In this document: piece after piece, positions 8,921-19,500 of the stretch
Numbering within the stretch: the stretch's first letter is position 1
How the letters are laid out: every line of letters begins with the position of its first letter
Assembly: GCA_963731105.1 (NCBI GenBank)
Contig: CAVSUM010000010.1
Coordinates: 186,001-250,000, forward strand
Length of the DNA: 64,000 nucleotides
Direction of reading: 5' to 3'
Source: RPQJ01 sp963731105
GTDB taxonomy: Bacteria > Pseudomonadota > Gammaproteobacteria > Steroidobacterales > Steroidobacteraceae
The notes under the pieces: model-generated
Told to the model about the DNA's origin: nothing
What the model saw: the letters and a program-made list of their open reading frames with translations, nothing else
Database searches by the model: none
Position numbers and translations under genes: made by a program

Positions 8921-11900
8921 TCACGAACGCATGCGTATGCGAAATCGGTGGTGAACGTCACGGCCGACAGCGCCTTGTTGCTGCTCGGCGCGGTATCTTC
9001 GAGCGCAGTGCGTAGCAGATCGGGATGGCGGACGCCGCCCGCGCCCTCGCCGCGGAGCGTCGGACGGGCGCCGTACCAGTTCGCGCGAGTCCTCTAGCCG
9101 GCCCTGGCGCGCCAGCGCGTGCGCGATTGCCACGCGCGTCGCGGCGGCGGTGTCCTCGGCGTCGAAGGCGGTGCTGGGGTTCGCCGGCAATGCGAGCTGC
9201 TCCCGTGCGGCCGACTCCGCCTCCGCATACCGCCCCAGCACCAGTGCCGGATCGATCACGCCGATCAGGGTCCCGTGCAGGATGCCGTTGCGCAGTTCCT
9301 GGGTCGCGCGATCGTCGGCCGGGATCTCGACTGCGCGGATCCGTGCGGCGGTGCGACTGGCGACCTCGAGCGCCCTGCCCGGATCGCCGTTGATGAGCAG
9401 CAGCGCAGACCGCCAGCTATCGAGCATCAACGGCTGGACCTTGCGGCGGGCACTGCCCTCCGGCGAGTAATTGACGCTCATCGTCGAGCGCGCGAGCGCC
9501 TGCCTGGAACGCCTTCTCGGCAGCAGCGCGCTCCCCGGTCTCGGCCTCGAGCAATCGCAATCGGCGAAGCTCTCGCCGCAGGCGTGCCAGCGCTCTCGTT
9601 CGCAGAACTTTGGTCGAGCGCTGCAGCGTCGCGCCCAGCACGCAACTGCAGCCGTGCCCCTTCCGCAGCCGGTCGCCATGGCGAGCACGCGCCGCGGGCT
9701 GTCCGACGGATATTGCGCCGCAGCTTGCTCGATGGCCTCGACTCCCGCCGCAAAGGACCGCTCGGCAGCCTCAGCGCCCCATCCTCGCTCGCCAGGCGGA
9801 ACCAGTCATGTCCAGCAGGGGTCGCAGGTTCACGTCGGCCATCGTCTGCTCGAGCGCCACGACCGAGCGCGGCTCGGCCCGCGCATCGTTCACCCGCCCC
9901 TGCTCCATCAGGACCTCGACCACCAGCTCGACTTGCCGCGGATCCAGTCGATCCACGCGTTCAGGTCCGCGGGGTTGAAGCGCACGTAGTTCTCGCCCGC
10001 CTGCGCGGCTTGCGCTCGCGTGCGCCTCGGCCGTGACGTAGTCGTGACGCCGTGACGCGAGCCGGCTCAGCAGGTCTGCCGCCAACGACCGGTTGCGCAT
10101 GGACCGCAGGTCGCCGGGACGCTTCGCCAGCACCTTCTCGGCCATCTCGTACACTTCGGCGGCCAGCACGGCAGCCGCGTCGAGCCGCCCGAGCGCGAGC
10201 GTGTGGCGCGCCTGCGAATCCGTAACGTCGGCGTAGATCGATGCTGCGTTCAGGTCCGCGATCTCGCGTGCGCCGAGACCCGCCAGCACGGTGCGCGCTT
10301 CCTCGCAGGTCGCGACCCCCTGTTCCTTCGGCTGGGTGTGGCTCAGGTAGTTGAGCGCGTCCGCGTAGAGCATGCTGGCCTGGGGCGAGGCCTTCCCGGA
10401 CTTGACCAGCGGTCGCAGCAGCTCTGCGGCCTGCGGCAGGTCCGTCGGCTTCGAGTCGGGTCCGCCGGACGACCCCCAGGTCGAGTACGGCGTGAACAGC
10501 GCCAGCGCCAGGCCGAGCGTGACGGCCTCGCTGTCGTTGCCGTCCGCACGCAGCTGCTCGAATATCGTGCGTGCCTCGCGCAGCTGAGCGATGCCGTGTC
10601 GACCTCGTCCGTCGCGAGCGCAGCGCCGCCGACGCGGATCAGGGCCATGCCGCGGTAGATGCGGGTCTGCGGCGTGAGCAGCTCCGGTCGGCAGCCCGTC
10701 GTAGTAGTCGAGCGCCTTCTGCGCGAGCTTGCCCATGGTGTCGAGCCCGGCCGGTGGGCGCGAGCTCGGCGTAGAAGTCCTCGATCAGGAACCCGACCAG
10801 CCGCTCGGCATCCGCGCGGGCCTGCTGCGCGGCGAGGTCGGCGCGGTGCGCGCGGTTGTAGTTGATCCAGCCGAACACCGCGCCGGCGATGGCGATCAGC
10901 ATCAGCACGGCGCTCACCACCGCGATCCGGCGCGTCTTCATCAGCGTGCGACGCGTCTCCGCCTCGCGCTCGCGCTGCAGCGCGAGCTGGCGCTCGGCCT
11001 CGTCGCGTGCCTCGCGCTCGTGGCGCAGGTCGCGGCTCGCGCGCACCACGCTGCACAGCACGTCGTGCGTCAGTTCCACCCGCCGCACGTCGAGCCGTTC
11101 CTCGATGCGCAGCAGGCGCCGGTCCACGAGCTTCGCGAGCGCATCCGGCGCCGCGCCCGGCGGCCGCCAGCGCCTTGATGACGCGCTCCTCGGCCAGGCT
11201 CTCGCGGTAGCCGGACTCGGTGAGCAACTCGTCCTCGATCACGCGCCGCACGCCGGCGCGGCTGGTCCGCCAGCGCGCGCTCGTAGAACTCCGTCGAGGA
11301 TGGTGTCGCGCGAGCCCGGCGAGCAGGTCGGCCGAGATCTCCGCCGCGCCCTGGGCGATGCGTACGTTGTTGAGCTCGCGGCACACCAGGCTCAGCAGCG
11401 ACGGCTCGACCTCGGCGTTGGCCAGCTCGGAACCGCCCGCGACGAACCGCACGATCGACTCCGCGACCTCCTGCGACACCAGCCGGCCGCCCGGCTTCAT
11501 CACCGCGCTCAGCGCCTGCGCGCCCGTCATGCGCGCGAGGCGCATGCGGTTCTGCGTGATCGAGGGCATCGCGCCCTTGAGGCTCTCGAGGTGCGCGAGG
11601 TAGTCCTCGCGCAGCGCGATCAGGATGCGGTAGTCGGCGCGCGCAAAATCGAAATCGTCGGCGGCGGCCTCGTCCTGCTCGAGGCGCTGCTCGAGCGCGA
11701 GCGGCGGCCGGTTCTCGACGAGGTCGGCGAGGTCCTCGAGGAATTCCCGTGCGCGCAGCCGCCCGCGGTCGTCGGCCTGCGCCAGCGTGAAGATCTCCTC
11801 GAACTGGTCGAAGATCAGCAGCGGCAGCAGCGTGCGCCCGCTCGCGTCGCGCAGCAGGTCGCCGCGATGGTGCAGGAACTCCCACAGCGACTCGCCGTCG

Positions 11901-12263
11901 ATCGCCGTGCCCGGGCGCGTCCAGTGGCCGACGGCAACGGTGGCCTTGAAGATCGCCTGCTTGATCTGCTCGGCGGGCGGCGGCGACTCGGGCGCGTAGT
12001 CCATGCGCACGTACACCGGGCAATAACCCTCGCCGCGCAGCCGCGGCACGAGGCCCGGCCCGCAGCAGCGAGGTCTTGCCGAGGCCGGACTGGCCGAACA
12101 GCACCGTGAGGTTCTTGCGCTGCACCCGGCGCGCGAGCTCGGCCGCCTCGTCGTCGCGACCGTGGAAGTAGGCGCGGGTTTCCTCAGTGTAGGAACTAAG
12201 GCCGAGCCACGGGTGCTCGGTGTCGATGCTGACCGCGCGCGACGTCCCTGTCGCCGTCGTCAC
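8921..12263 (-). pseudogene. nSTAND ATPase with membrane helix and TPR-like C-terminus, many frameshifts
   Basis: A GTG at 12263 overlaps the SIR2-TIR stop (GTGA). The N-terminus reads PWLGLSSYTEETRAYFHGRDDE with Walker A GQSGLGKTS; Walker B-like LLIFDQFEEIF follows in a second frame, then LIALREDYLAHLESLKGAMP. This order is typical of novel STAND NTPases (nSTAND1). After a coiled region (REARDEAERQLALQ) comes a membrane helix (AVVSAVLMLIAIAGAVFGWI) and a long helical TPR-like region (AEVYEMAEKVLAKRPGDL; RYAEAESAAREQLAL). Frame changes occur near 12061, 11322, 11297, 11250, 11160, 10755, 10690, 10590, 10005, 9940 and 9770, mostly one extra G or C. The 3' end is uncertain. In STAND proteins the C-terminal repeats usually sense a trigger and the ATPase oligomerises. 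Confidence 0.72.
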
Positions 12264-13643
12264 GAGCGCCGTCCCTGGCTGAGCTCCTGCAGGCGGCGCA
12301 GGAACTCCGGTGACGGCTCGCCCCCGGGCAGCCGCGAGATGTGCAGCGAGCGGAACTTCTCGGGCACCAGCGCCTCGGCTTCCGGCGTGTCGTCGATGGA
12401 CACCGGCAGGATGAACACCGCGCCCTCGGCGATGTTGCGCGAGCGGTCCACCGCGTAGCTCCACTCGCGACGGAAGTAGGCCTCGAGCCGCCGCTGGGTG
12501 TTCGCCGAGATCACCGGCACGAAGTAGCTGCAGCGGCCGATGTTCGCGCGGATCTTGCGGTCGTAGTCGTCGCCGCCCTCGAGGCGGTCGAGGTCGAACC
12601 ACGTGACGAGCCCGGCGCCATCCATCGCCGCCTTGAGCCGCTGCACCACGGGCAGGTCTTCGCGCGCGTAGCTGATGAAGATGGCGTTCTCCGGCATCTC
12701 GCGCGCCGGCGGCATGAATCGCTGCGGCTCCGTCCCGCTGCCGGTCACCGTTGCCGTCGAGCCGTTGCGCTTCATCCAGCGGGCGTGCAGCTCGGCGACG
12801 AACGCCTCCGCGCCGGCGTACACGCGCGTGCGCACGCTCACCTGCTGCAGGAACGCCATCAGCCGCCGGTCCTGCGCCGTGTGGTCGTCGGCGAACACCT
12901 CGCCGACGTCGCGCGGGTCGGAGAGGCGCTTGCGCTTGGCCATGCGCAGGAACAGGCGCGCGAGCCAGTTGGAAAAGTCGCTGCCGATCAGCAGCAGGTG
13001 GTTGTGCTCGAGCTCGTGGAACAGCTTCTCGGGCGTGAGGTGCTCGGACTGCAGCGCGCAGATGAACTCGAGCAGGTCCTCGTCGGACACGACGTAGGTC
13101 GGGCGAGGCCGAGAGCCGGCCGAGCATGTGATAGACGACGGTGCGCTGCAGCTGGCTGCGCTCCGCCGGCAGGTCGGCCACGCGGTTCGGCGCGTAGGCG
13201 ATCACCTCCGCGGACGGCTGGCCGCCGTAGCGCTCGGCGTTCACCGCCCGCTCGAGCAGCGGGTCGAAGGTGGTGGTGACGAACAGGTCGAAATCGGTGA
13301 TCTGCACCAGCTGCCGCAGCACCGGCGGCGGCTCGAACTCGTTCTCGCGCATGATCGAGCGCAGCCGCGTGTAGGCCTCCTCGCGGCGACCGCGCTGGCC
13401 GAGGTAGCTGCAGACGACGTCGTTCAGGGTGAGCGGCTGGGGCAGCCGCGTCGCGTCGACCTGCAGGCGCATGGCGAGCTTGCCGGCCAGCCACTCGTAG
13501 AGCGGCATGAGGCCGCGGTCGGTCTGCACGCGCAGCAGGTCCGGACCGATGATGGGGATGACCCGGCGTTCCTCGATGTAGTTGAGGAGGTCGTCCCAGG
13601 CGTCGTCGTCGAAGCTCTGCTGGGCCGCGAGCGGCGCGTTCAT
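12260..13643 (-). CDS. SIR2-like / TIR two-domain protein, putative NAD-dependent defence effector (one frameshift)
   Basis: Corrected length is about 460 residues. The N-terminal SIR2-like domain has VIPIIGPDLL, DFDLFVTTTFDPLLERAV and VYHMLGRL, then SDEDLLEFICAL and LLLIGSDFSNWLARLFLRM. The C-terminal TIR domain begins NAIFISYAREDLPVVQRL, with GDDYDRKIRANI and YFRREWSYAVDR; the Glu in RREW (about residue 393) sits where TIR NADases carry their catalytic Glu. One extra C near 13109 splits the frame between LSASP and TYVVSDED. The stop overlaps the GTG of the nSTAND gene. SIR2 and TIR domains in prokaryotic immunity deplete NAD; the role here is inferred from that and from the partner gene. 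Confidence 0.82.
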
Positions 13644-13790
13644 GCGTTGGCCTCGGGTACGCGTGCTCCCCTGCGTCCGTGCGCGGTCACGGGCCGTTGT
13701 TGCTGGCGGCGAGCATAGCATTGCCGTCGCTGGCGAAAGGCGAGGGATCCGCCCGCTGACCGGCCGGGCCCGTTTTGCGACGCAACAGCG

Positions 13791-14589
13791 TCAGGGCCAG
13801 CGACGGGTCGACAGCTCCGCGGCGATGGCGCGCTGGACGGTGGTGATCTCGACCGATCATCTGCCGCGACTGGTCGATCGCACCGGAACTGGCGAGGCCG
13901 CGGTACCAGAGCCGTCCGCTGAGGACGCTCCACTGCGGCGCGTCCGGCGGCAGCTGCCAGAGCCGATCGAGGCGCGTATCCGTGGCGAGGCCCACCCGTT
14001 TCGCGAAATTGGCATCCGACACCGCGACGGCGGCCAGCTTGCGATCCGGGCGCGGCGCGACCAGTCCCTGGTCGAGCAGGTAGGTCACGTACATCCGGTC
14101 CACGAACTCCTGGTTGTTGCGATCGCGGATCAGCTGCACCCGCTCGTTGGCCTCGTACAGTCGCACGATGCGGTCGCGGAGGTCGGCATTGCGGATGAGA
14201 CGGAGATTGCCGGTGCTCAGCAGGTCGGTGTAGGTGGCGCGTCCGAGTCGCAACGTGCGCCGGGCAGTGAGTTGTCCCAGGGCCGCAGCCACGGCTTCGC
14301 GCTCCTCGGGCGGTACGCCGCTGCGCAGGGCGCGATAAGCCAGCACACTCGCTGCGACCTGCGCTTCCTCGAACTCGAGAGTCTCCTCCAGCACCTTGAT
14401 GTCGCGGCCGAGATCGCGCGACAGCAGTTCCAGGTACTGGCGTTCCAGGCGGGCGTCGCGGCGACCGTCGATCCAGCCGTCCACGGCCAGCGCGATCAGG
14501 ATGCCGGTGATCAGCAGCGCGAGCTCGATGACGACGTGGCTCCAGCGCCTTTCGCGCAGGGCCGCTGCGAAGCGCCGGACCGGATTCAC
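13791..14589 (-). CDS. DUF6090-like single-pass membrane protein (one frameshift)
   Basis: This protein of about 265 residues has a short basic N-terminus and one transmembrane helix (VVIELALLITGILIALAVDGW). An extracytoplasmic helical domain with LERQYLELLSRDLGRDIKVL and YTDLLSTGNLRLIRNADLRDRI follows. The layout resembles DUF6090 proteins, whose function is unknown. One extra G near 13851 (ATCGGTCGAG) removes the natural end; correcting it gives MIVEITTVQRAIAAELSTRWP and a TGA at 13791-13793. Its start overlaps the stop of the cysteine synthase gene (ATGA), so the two are co-translated, though no functional link is evident. Confidence 0.68.
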
Positions 14590-15593
14590 GCGCCGCCCAC
14601 CCGGCGCACGCCGTCAGCATGGCCGGCGAGGCCTTTCTGCTCGAGATAGTCGCGGTTCCAGAAGCGCGACAGGTACTTGTGGCCGCCGTCGCAGAGGATG
14701 GTGACGATGGTGTTGCCGGGGCCGAGGTCACGGGCCACCTGCACCGCTGCGGCCACATTGGCGCCGCTGGTGCCGCCGAGGAACAGTCCCTCGCGATACA
14801 ACAGCTGATAACCAGTGCGCACGATCTCCTCGTCGCCGATGCGCACGGCGTCGTCGATCGGCGAGCCCTCGAGGTTGGCGGTGACGCGCCCGATGCCGAT
14901 GCCTTCGGTCACCGCGCTCGAGCCTTCGGACTTGAGCATGCCGGTCTTCACCCAATTGAAGAGCGCGCTGCCGCCAGGATCCGCCAGCACGATGCGCACG
15001 CCGGGCTTCTGCTCCTTGAGGTAGCGCGACACACCACCGAGCGTGCCGCCGGTGCCGGTGGCGCACACGAAGGCGTCGATGCGGCCGCCGGTCTCGCGCC
15101 AGATCTCGGGACCGGTCGAAGCATAATGCGCGTCGCGGTTGGCGGTGTTGTCGAACTGGTTGCCGCAGGCCGCGCCATCGATGTCGGCCGCCACGCGCGG
15201 CGCGAGCTTCTGGTAGTGGTTGGGGTCGCTGTAGGGCACGGTCTTCACGACCTGCACCTCGGCGCCGAGCGTGCGCAGCAGCGCGGCCTTCTCCGGCGAC
15301 TGGTTGTCGGGCATCACGATCACGCAGCGGTAGCCGCGCGCGTTGCACAGGTGCGCGAAGCCGATGCCGGTGTTGCCGGCGGTGCCCTCGACCAGCGTGC
15401 CACCCGGCTTCAGCAGACCGCGACGCTCGAAGTCCTCGAGGATGCCGCGCGCGGCGCGGTCCTTCACCGAGCCACCGGGGTTGAGGAACTCGGCCTTGCC
15501 GAGGATCTCGCAGCCGGTGGCGTCGCTGAAGCTGTTGAGGCGGATGAGCGGCGTGTGGCCGATGGCGTCGGAAAAGGATTGGCGGATGGGCAT
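14586..15593 (-). CDS. cysK: Cysteine synthase, PLP-dependent
   Basis: This 335-residue fold-type II PLP enzyme would convert O-acetylserine and sulfide to cysteine. The PLP lysine lies in LNPGGSVKDRAA, the substrate loop is EGTAGNTGIGFA, and the phosphate-binding glycine loop is CATGTGGTLGG. The C-terminal half has GTSGANVAAAV. TAGNTG instead of the TSGNTG of classical CysK, and the longer C-terminus, place it in the broader CysK/CBS-like family, so the exact substrate is not certain. It is the first gene of a two-gene unit with the membrane protein downstream. The regulator CysB is encoded 9 kb away. Confidence 0.88.
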   Translation of the reverse strand: MPIRQSFSDAIGHTPLIRLNSFSDATGCEILGKAEFLNPGGSVKDRAARGILEDFERRGLLKPGGTLVEGTAGNTGIGFAHLCNARGYRCVIVMPDNQSPEKAALLRTLGAEVQVVKTVPYSDPNHYQKLAPRVAADIDGAACGNQFDNTANRDAHYASTGPEIWRETGGRIDAFVCATGTGGTLGGVSRYLKEQKPGVRIVLADPGGSALFNWVKTGMLKSEGSSAVTEGIGIGRVTANLEGSPIDDAVRIGDEEIVRTGYQLLYREGLFLGGTSGANVAAAVQVARDLGPGNTIVTILCDGGHKYLSRFWNRDYLEQKGLAGHADGVRRVGGA

Positions 15594-15768
15594 GGGCGGA
15601 TCCTGAGTTGAAGGCTCAGGTTAGCGCAACCGTCGGTGCCGACGAGATCACCCTGGATCATGCTCCTCGAGTCAGCGGAGTATCTCGTCGGTGGCACCTT
15701 CACCGTCGCGCACGCCGGAGCCGTCAAATCGGCTTCGCAGCGGCACCGGCCGGCTGTCGCCGCCCGCA

Positions 15769-15897
15769 TCACGACTTCACGTGGCCCTCGACTCGAATCG
15801 ATGCGGAGCCAGACTCGACACCAAGGAACTCGCGGACGTTCTTGGGCACCGTTACCTGGCCTTCGAAGTCATCGTCGTTGTCATTTGGGTACGCCAT
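15769..15897 (-). CDS. Small AbrB/MazE-like protein
   Basis: A 42-residue frame begins MAYPNDNDDDFEGQVTVPK and continues NVREFLGVESGSASIRVEG. The core GQVTVPKNVREFLGVESGS is the swapped-hairpin motif of AbrB/SpoVT and MazE-type antitoxins (usual pattern GQ.T.PK..R..LG...G). The DNA-binding half is therefore present, but no toxin gene is recognisable after it, and the frame is short. It lies 49 bases after the Imm74-like gene. It may be an orphan antitoxin, a small regulator or a remnant. Confidence 0.45.
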   Translation of the reverse strand: MAYPNDNDDDFEGQVTVPKNVREFLGVESGSASIRVEGHVKS

Positions 15898-15946
15898 TGC
15901 TCAGGTCGGGAATCCTCGCACGATTCTCGCCAGCTTGAAGCCGGCT

Positions 15947-16183
15947 TCAGATCACGTCGACGTCGAGTCCCTGCAATCGCAGGGCCGCGACGATGCTTGC
16001 CAGAATCCGTTCGCGGTCACCCTCCGACAGTGCATCGGACTCGTGCGGCGGATCCCATCGTGAAATCGATTCGCGATAGACGGCGATGCCGTTCGGGCGC
16101 GCCAGCATCTCCGAATCCACGAACATCGATCGGCCGCCTTCGGTGTAGCGCAGACCGGTGCGACCGAGGAGTGTAATGCCCAC
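15947..16183 (-). CDS. Imm74-like small immunity protein
   Basis: This 78-residue protein contains LRYTEGGRSMFVDSEML, YRESISRWDPPHESD and an amphipathic C-terminal helix SEGDRERILASIVAALRLQG. The pattern W-x-PPH-E followed by an E/D-rich helix and a short final strand matches my memory of the Imm74 family of polymorphic-toxin immunity proteins, but I could not test this. It sits 116 bases beyond the first immunity candidate of the RHS toxin and on the same strand. It may protect against a toxin tip that is no longer present. Confidence 0.5.
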   Translation of the reverse strand: MGITLLGRTGLRYTEGGRSMFVDSEMLARPNGIAVYRESISRWDPPHESDALSEGDRERILASIVAALRLQGLDVDVI

Positions 16184-16299
16184 CTGCGCTGGATCCCTGG
16201 CTGCCTTGCCGACGTTCGACCATCACTGTTCACCGACCCAAGCCACCTCTGCGCTCCGCGGCTGCGCCGGCGTCGCTGGCCATGGTGACCAGGTCCACC

Positions 16300-16536
16300 C
16301 TATCCGGGGCCGATATCGAGATCCGCCAGCCAACCGGTCGGCGGGTCGTCAATATCGGCTGTCGTCTCGCGGTGCAAGTCGACCAACATGTCCGCTGAAA
16401 GGAAGCTCGGTCTTTCTGCGAATACCTGCAGCTGCGGGTAGCGATCCCTGATCTGTTGCGCCGTATCGGCACGAATGATCGCCCACAGTCCACCTTGGCC
16501 GTAGTCGTAGAGCACCAGGAATTCTTTGCGAGCCAT
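16300..16536 (-). CDS. Putative immunity protein for the RHS toxin
   Basis: This 78-residue cytoplasmic-looking protein begins MARKEFLVLYDYGQGGLWAI, contains IRDRYPQLQVFAERP and ends in DDPPTGWLADLDIG. Similar small proteins occur beside polymorphic toxins, but I cannot name the family. The gene starts 21 bases after the RHS toxin stop, on the same strand, which is the usual place for the cognate immunity gene. It is small, acidic at the C-terminus and lacks a signal peptide, as expected if the toxin acts in the cytoplasm. Confidence 0.6.
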   Translation of the reverse strand: MARKEFLVLYDYGQGGLWAIIRADTAQQIRDRYPQLQVFAERPSFLSADMLVDLHRETTADIDDPPTGWLADLDIGPG

Positions 16537-16557
16537 CGGATCACCTCTACCTGGAAA

Positions 16558-19500
16558 TCACGGCTTTACCGGAAACCATTGCGCGCCATCCAGCGGCACG
16601 ACGCCCGGGAAAGATGCCTCCAAGCCTCCGCCGGGTTGCCCGAAGTTTGGCTCGGCCGGGCCCCACGCCAGACCTCCAGGCACATTCTGTCGCGGAATCG
16701 CATAGAAGCCACTCGGCGTTCTTGGCAACGACAGCGCTCTCTGCGCCTGCTCCGCGGTCGGGTAAGGCAGGCTGGAAAAATACACGAGACCGCTCGCGCC
16801 CGGCATCAACAGGCGGCTCGCCGAAATGCCGCGCTTTCCGGTCTCGTTGGTGAAGTGATAGACAAAGCGCGGCTCCCCGTTCTCGTCGACCAGGTCGCTG
16901 GTCTCGGACGTTGCGGCCGGCATCGCCAACAGACCGGCGATCACGGCCGATGCCGACCACATCTGCAGGGAGCGGGCAGCCGCCAGCTCCCAAGGCAGCT
17001 GCCTGAACATCGGCGCTGCGACAATTGGGGTCGACAGTCGCGTCGCGGTCGTAACCACTTCCTCGATGGATGGTTCCGCGGGTCCGGCAGGTTCGCCGAC
17101 CTCACGGCCGAAACTGGACGTGTAGAGGTCCTCCAGGCCCCGCCAGCCCATGTCCGTGAGCGACTGGAAGCCGATCAACCAGCTCCACTCCGACACTTGC
17201 CGCGTGGCTCTGACGTCGATTTCCTCGATGCACTGCGACTCCCCGGTGGCACCCGGCGCGGTCTGGTAGCAGAACCCGCTCGGATCCGTGTAGCGCAGCG
17301 GGTTGTTGCGCACGTACGCGTAGCGGTTGAAGCCCTGCGTGTCGTGCGGCGCCTGCACGACGGGGTCGGGGCTCAGGAAGCGCCCGAGCACCGGGTCGTA
17401 GACACGACCGTTCATGTGGATGACGCCGAGGTTGTTGAGGTGCTCGTGACCGGTGTAGCCGCGCGGCGTGGTCCGCTGGATCTGCTGCCATTCCGCCGCC
17501 GTGGGCGTACCGCTTAGCCCGCTGCCGGAGCGGTGGGCCCCGAACGGCTGGTACGAAGCGCGCGTCAGGAGCTCGCCGCTGGCCGAGGTGAACCCGTCCA
17601 CGCCGCCGAGCTGGTCCTCGAGCAGGTACACGGTCTCCGGCTCTGCCCCGGCAATGCGGGTCTGCACCGCCACGCGCCGTCCGTCGGCGACGATGTAGTT
17701 GCGGTGCTTGACCGCGCTGCCGGATGCGACGCGCTCGTACAGTCCGCCCGCCGCGTAGAGCGTGTCGGTCGAGCTGCCGCCCGCGATTGCGAGTTGCCGT
17801 GCGCGTGAACGATCCGGCGCGTATTCGAACAGCGAATAGTTGCCGGCCGGGTGCATGATGCGCGACGGCAGGTCGAAGCTTTGCCAGACGATCCTGGTGC
17901 CGCTGGCGTTGGCAACCGCGCCGTTCGCGTCGTATGAATAGGTGTTGGTACCGGCCGACACCAGCGCATTGCCGCGCGTTGTGTCGTAGCTGTACTGACC
18001 GACGTCCGACTTGTACGTCAGGTTGCCCACGGCGTCGTAGGCGAGATCGAGCGCCAGCACGCCGCCGCGCTGCACCTGGTCCAGCCGATTCACGGCATCG
18101 TAGGCAAAGGCTTCGTCGACGCCCGCGTTGCGCTCCGTGCGACGCACCAGGTTGCCCGCGGCATCCCACTCGAAGGCGAGGTTCTGGTGACTCGATCCGC
18201 CATCGGGCCCGGCCGTGCGCTGCGTGAGCAAGCCTGTCGCCGGGTCGTAGCTGCTCGCAATCCGTACGCCGTTGCCGAGCAACTCGGCGGCGGCGTGCCC
18301 GCGCGGGTCAGCGGACTCCAGGCGCCAGAAGCTCGCACCGGTGTCGGCATCCGTAAGCTCGACGAGCCGCTGCCGGTCGTAGCGATGCCGCACGCGCAGC
18401 GGCGCCACGCCAGTCGCCGACGGATAGACCATCGTGTCGCGCAAGCCGGTCGCCGGATCGTAGGTGTAGGCCGTAGCAAGCGACGCGCCCTGCACCAGGC
18501 GCGTGGCGGTCGCCGGCCGAGCGAGCGTGTCGTACGTGAAGCGCTCGGAAACGTTCGGGCCCTGCACGGACACCAGTGAACCCACGTTACGGTCCGCAGG
18601 CGCACTGCCCCAGGTCCAGCTCGTCACGCCTTCCTGCTCGACGCGCGTCAGCACGCGCGACAACCGGTCGTAGGTCAGCGTGGTGCCCTGGCCGCGACCG
18701 TTGACCTGCGACTTGAGCTCGCCGAGCGGGTAGTACGCGTACAGCCACAAGCCTGCCGATGAGTCGAGCAGGGTGGTGCGCCGGCCGAGCACGTCGAAGG
18801 CAGCACGGGTTTCGCTGCCCAGTGCGTCGCGCACACGCACGAGGTTGCCGAACGCGTCATATGCATACGTGGTATCGGCCAGCGCCGGGTCGACGACCTG
18901 CGCCACCTCGCCGACAACGGTGTGCTTGCGGATCGTGCTGCGACCCAGCGGATCGGTTTCTGTCACGGTGAGGCCGTCGTGACGCCAGCTCGTCACTGCC
19001 GGAACCGGCCGACCGGGACTCGCAGGCTGCTCCTCTCGTACCGGCCGGCCGAGCACGTCGTAGGCAACGGTGCTCCAGTACGCCGGGCTCGCGCAGCACT
19101 CGGACGGCGCGCTTTGTTGCGTCACCAGCCCCCTCGCATCGAAGCGTCGCGCACTCAGCACCTGCGCACCGCCCGGCTGGTCCGCGCGCACGTGCACTTG
19201 CCTGCCGTACTGGTCGTAGCCCGTCTCCACGAAGGCGAGCTGCAGGTCACCGGCGCCCCGCGCGGACTGGTTGACGACTAGCCGGGCCTCGGGCCACGCA
19301 CAGTCGCTGCCGCACATCGTCCGCACCGTGACCACGCCAGTGCCGTCCGGACGCGTGGTGCGCGTTTCCCGTCCGAACTCGTCGTGCTGCACGGCGGTGA
19401 CTAGTCCATTGGCATCCGTGACCGACACAGGCCGAGCCAGCGCCGCGTCCCACGCGGTGCGCACGACGTGCCCCTCGGCATTGGTGGTATCGCGCAGGAA

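Noticed and set aside
15464..15772. A toxin gene after the AbrB-like frame (GTG at 15772)
   Set aside because: The frame has no recognisable toxin motif, runs into the cysteine synthase gene and looks like out-of-frame DNA.
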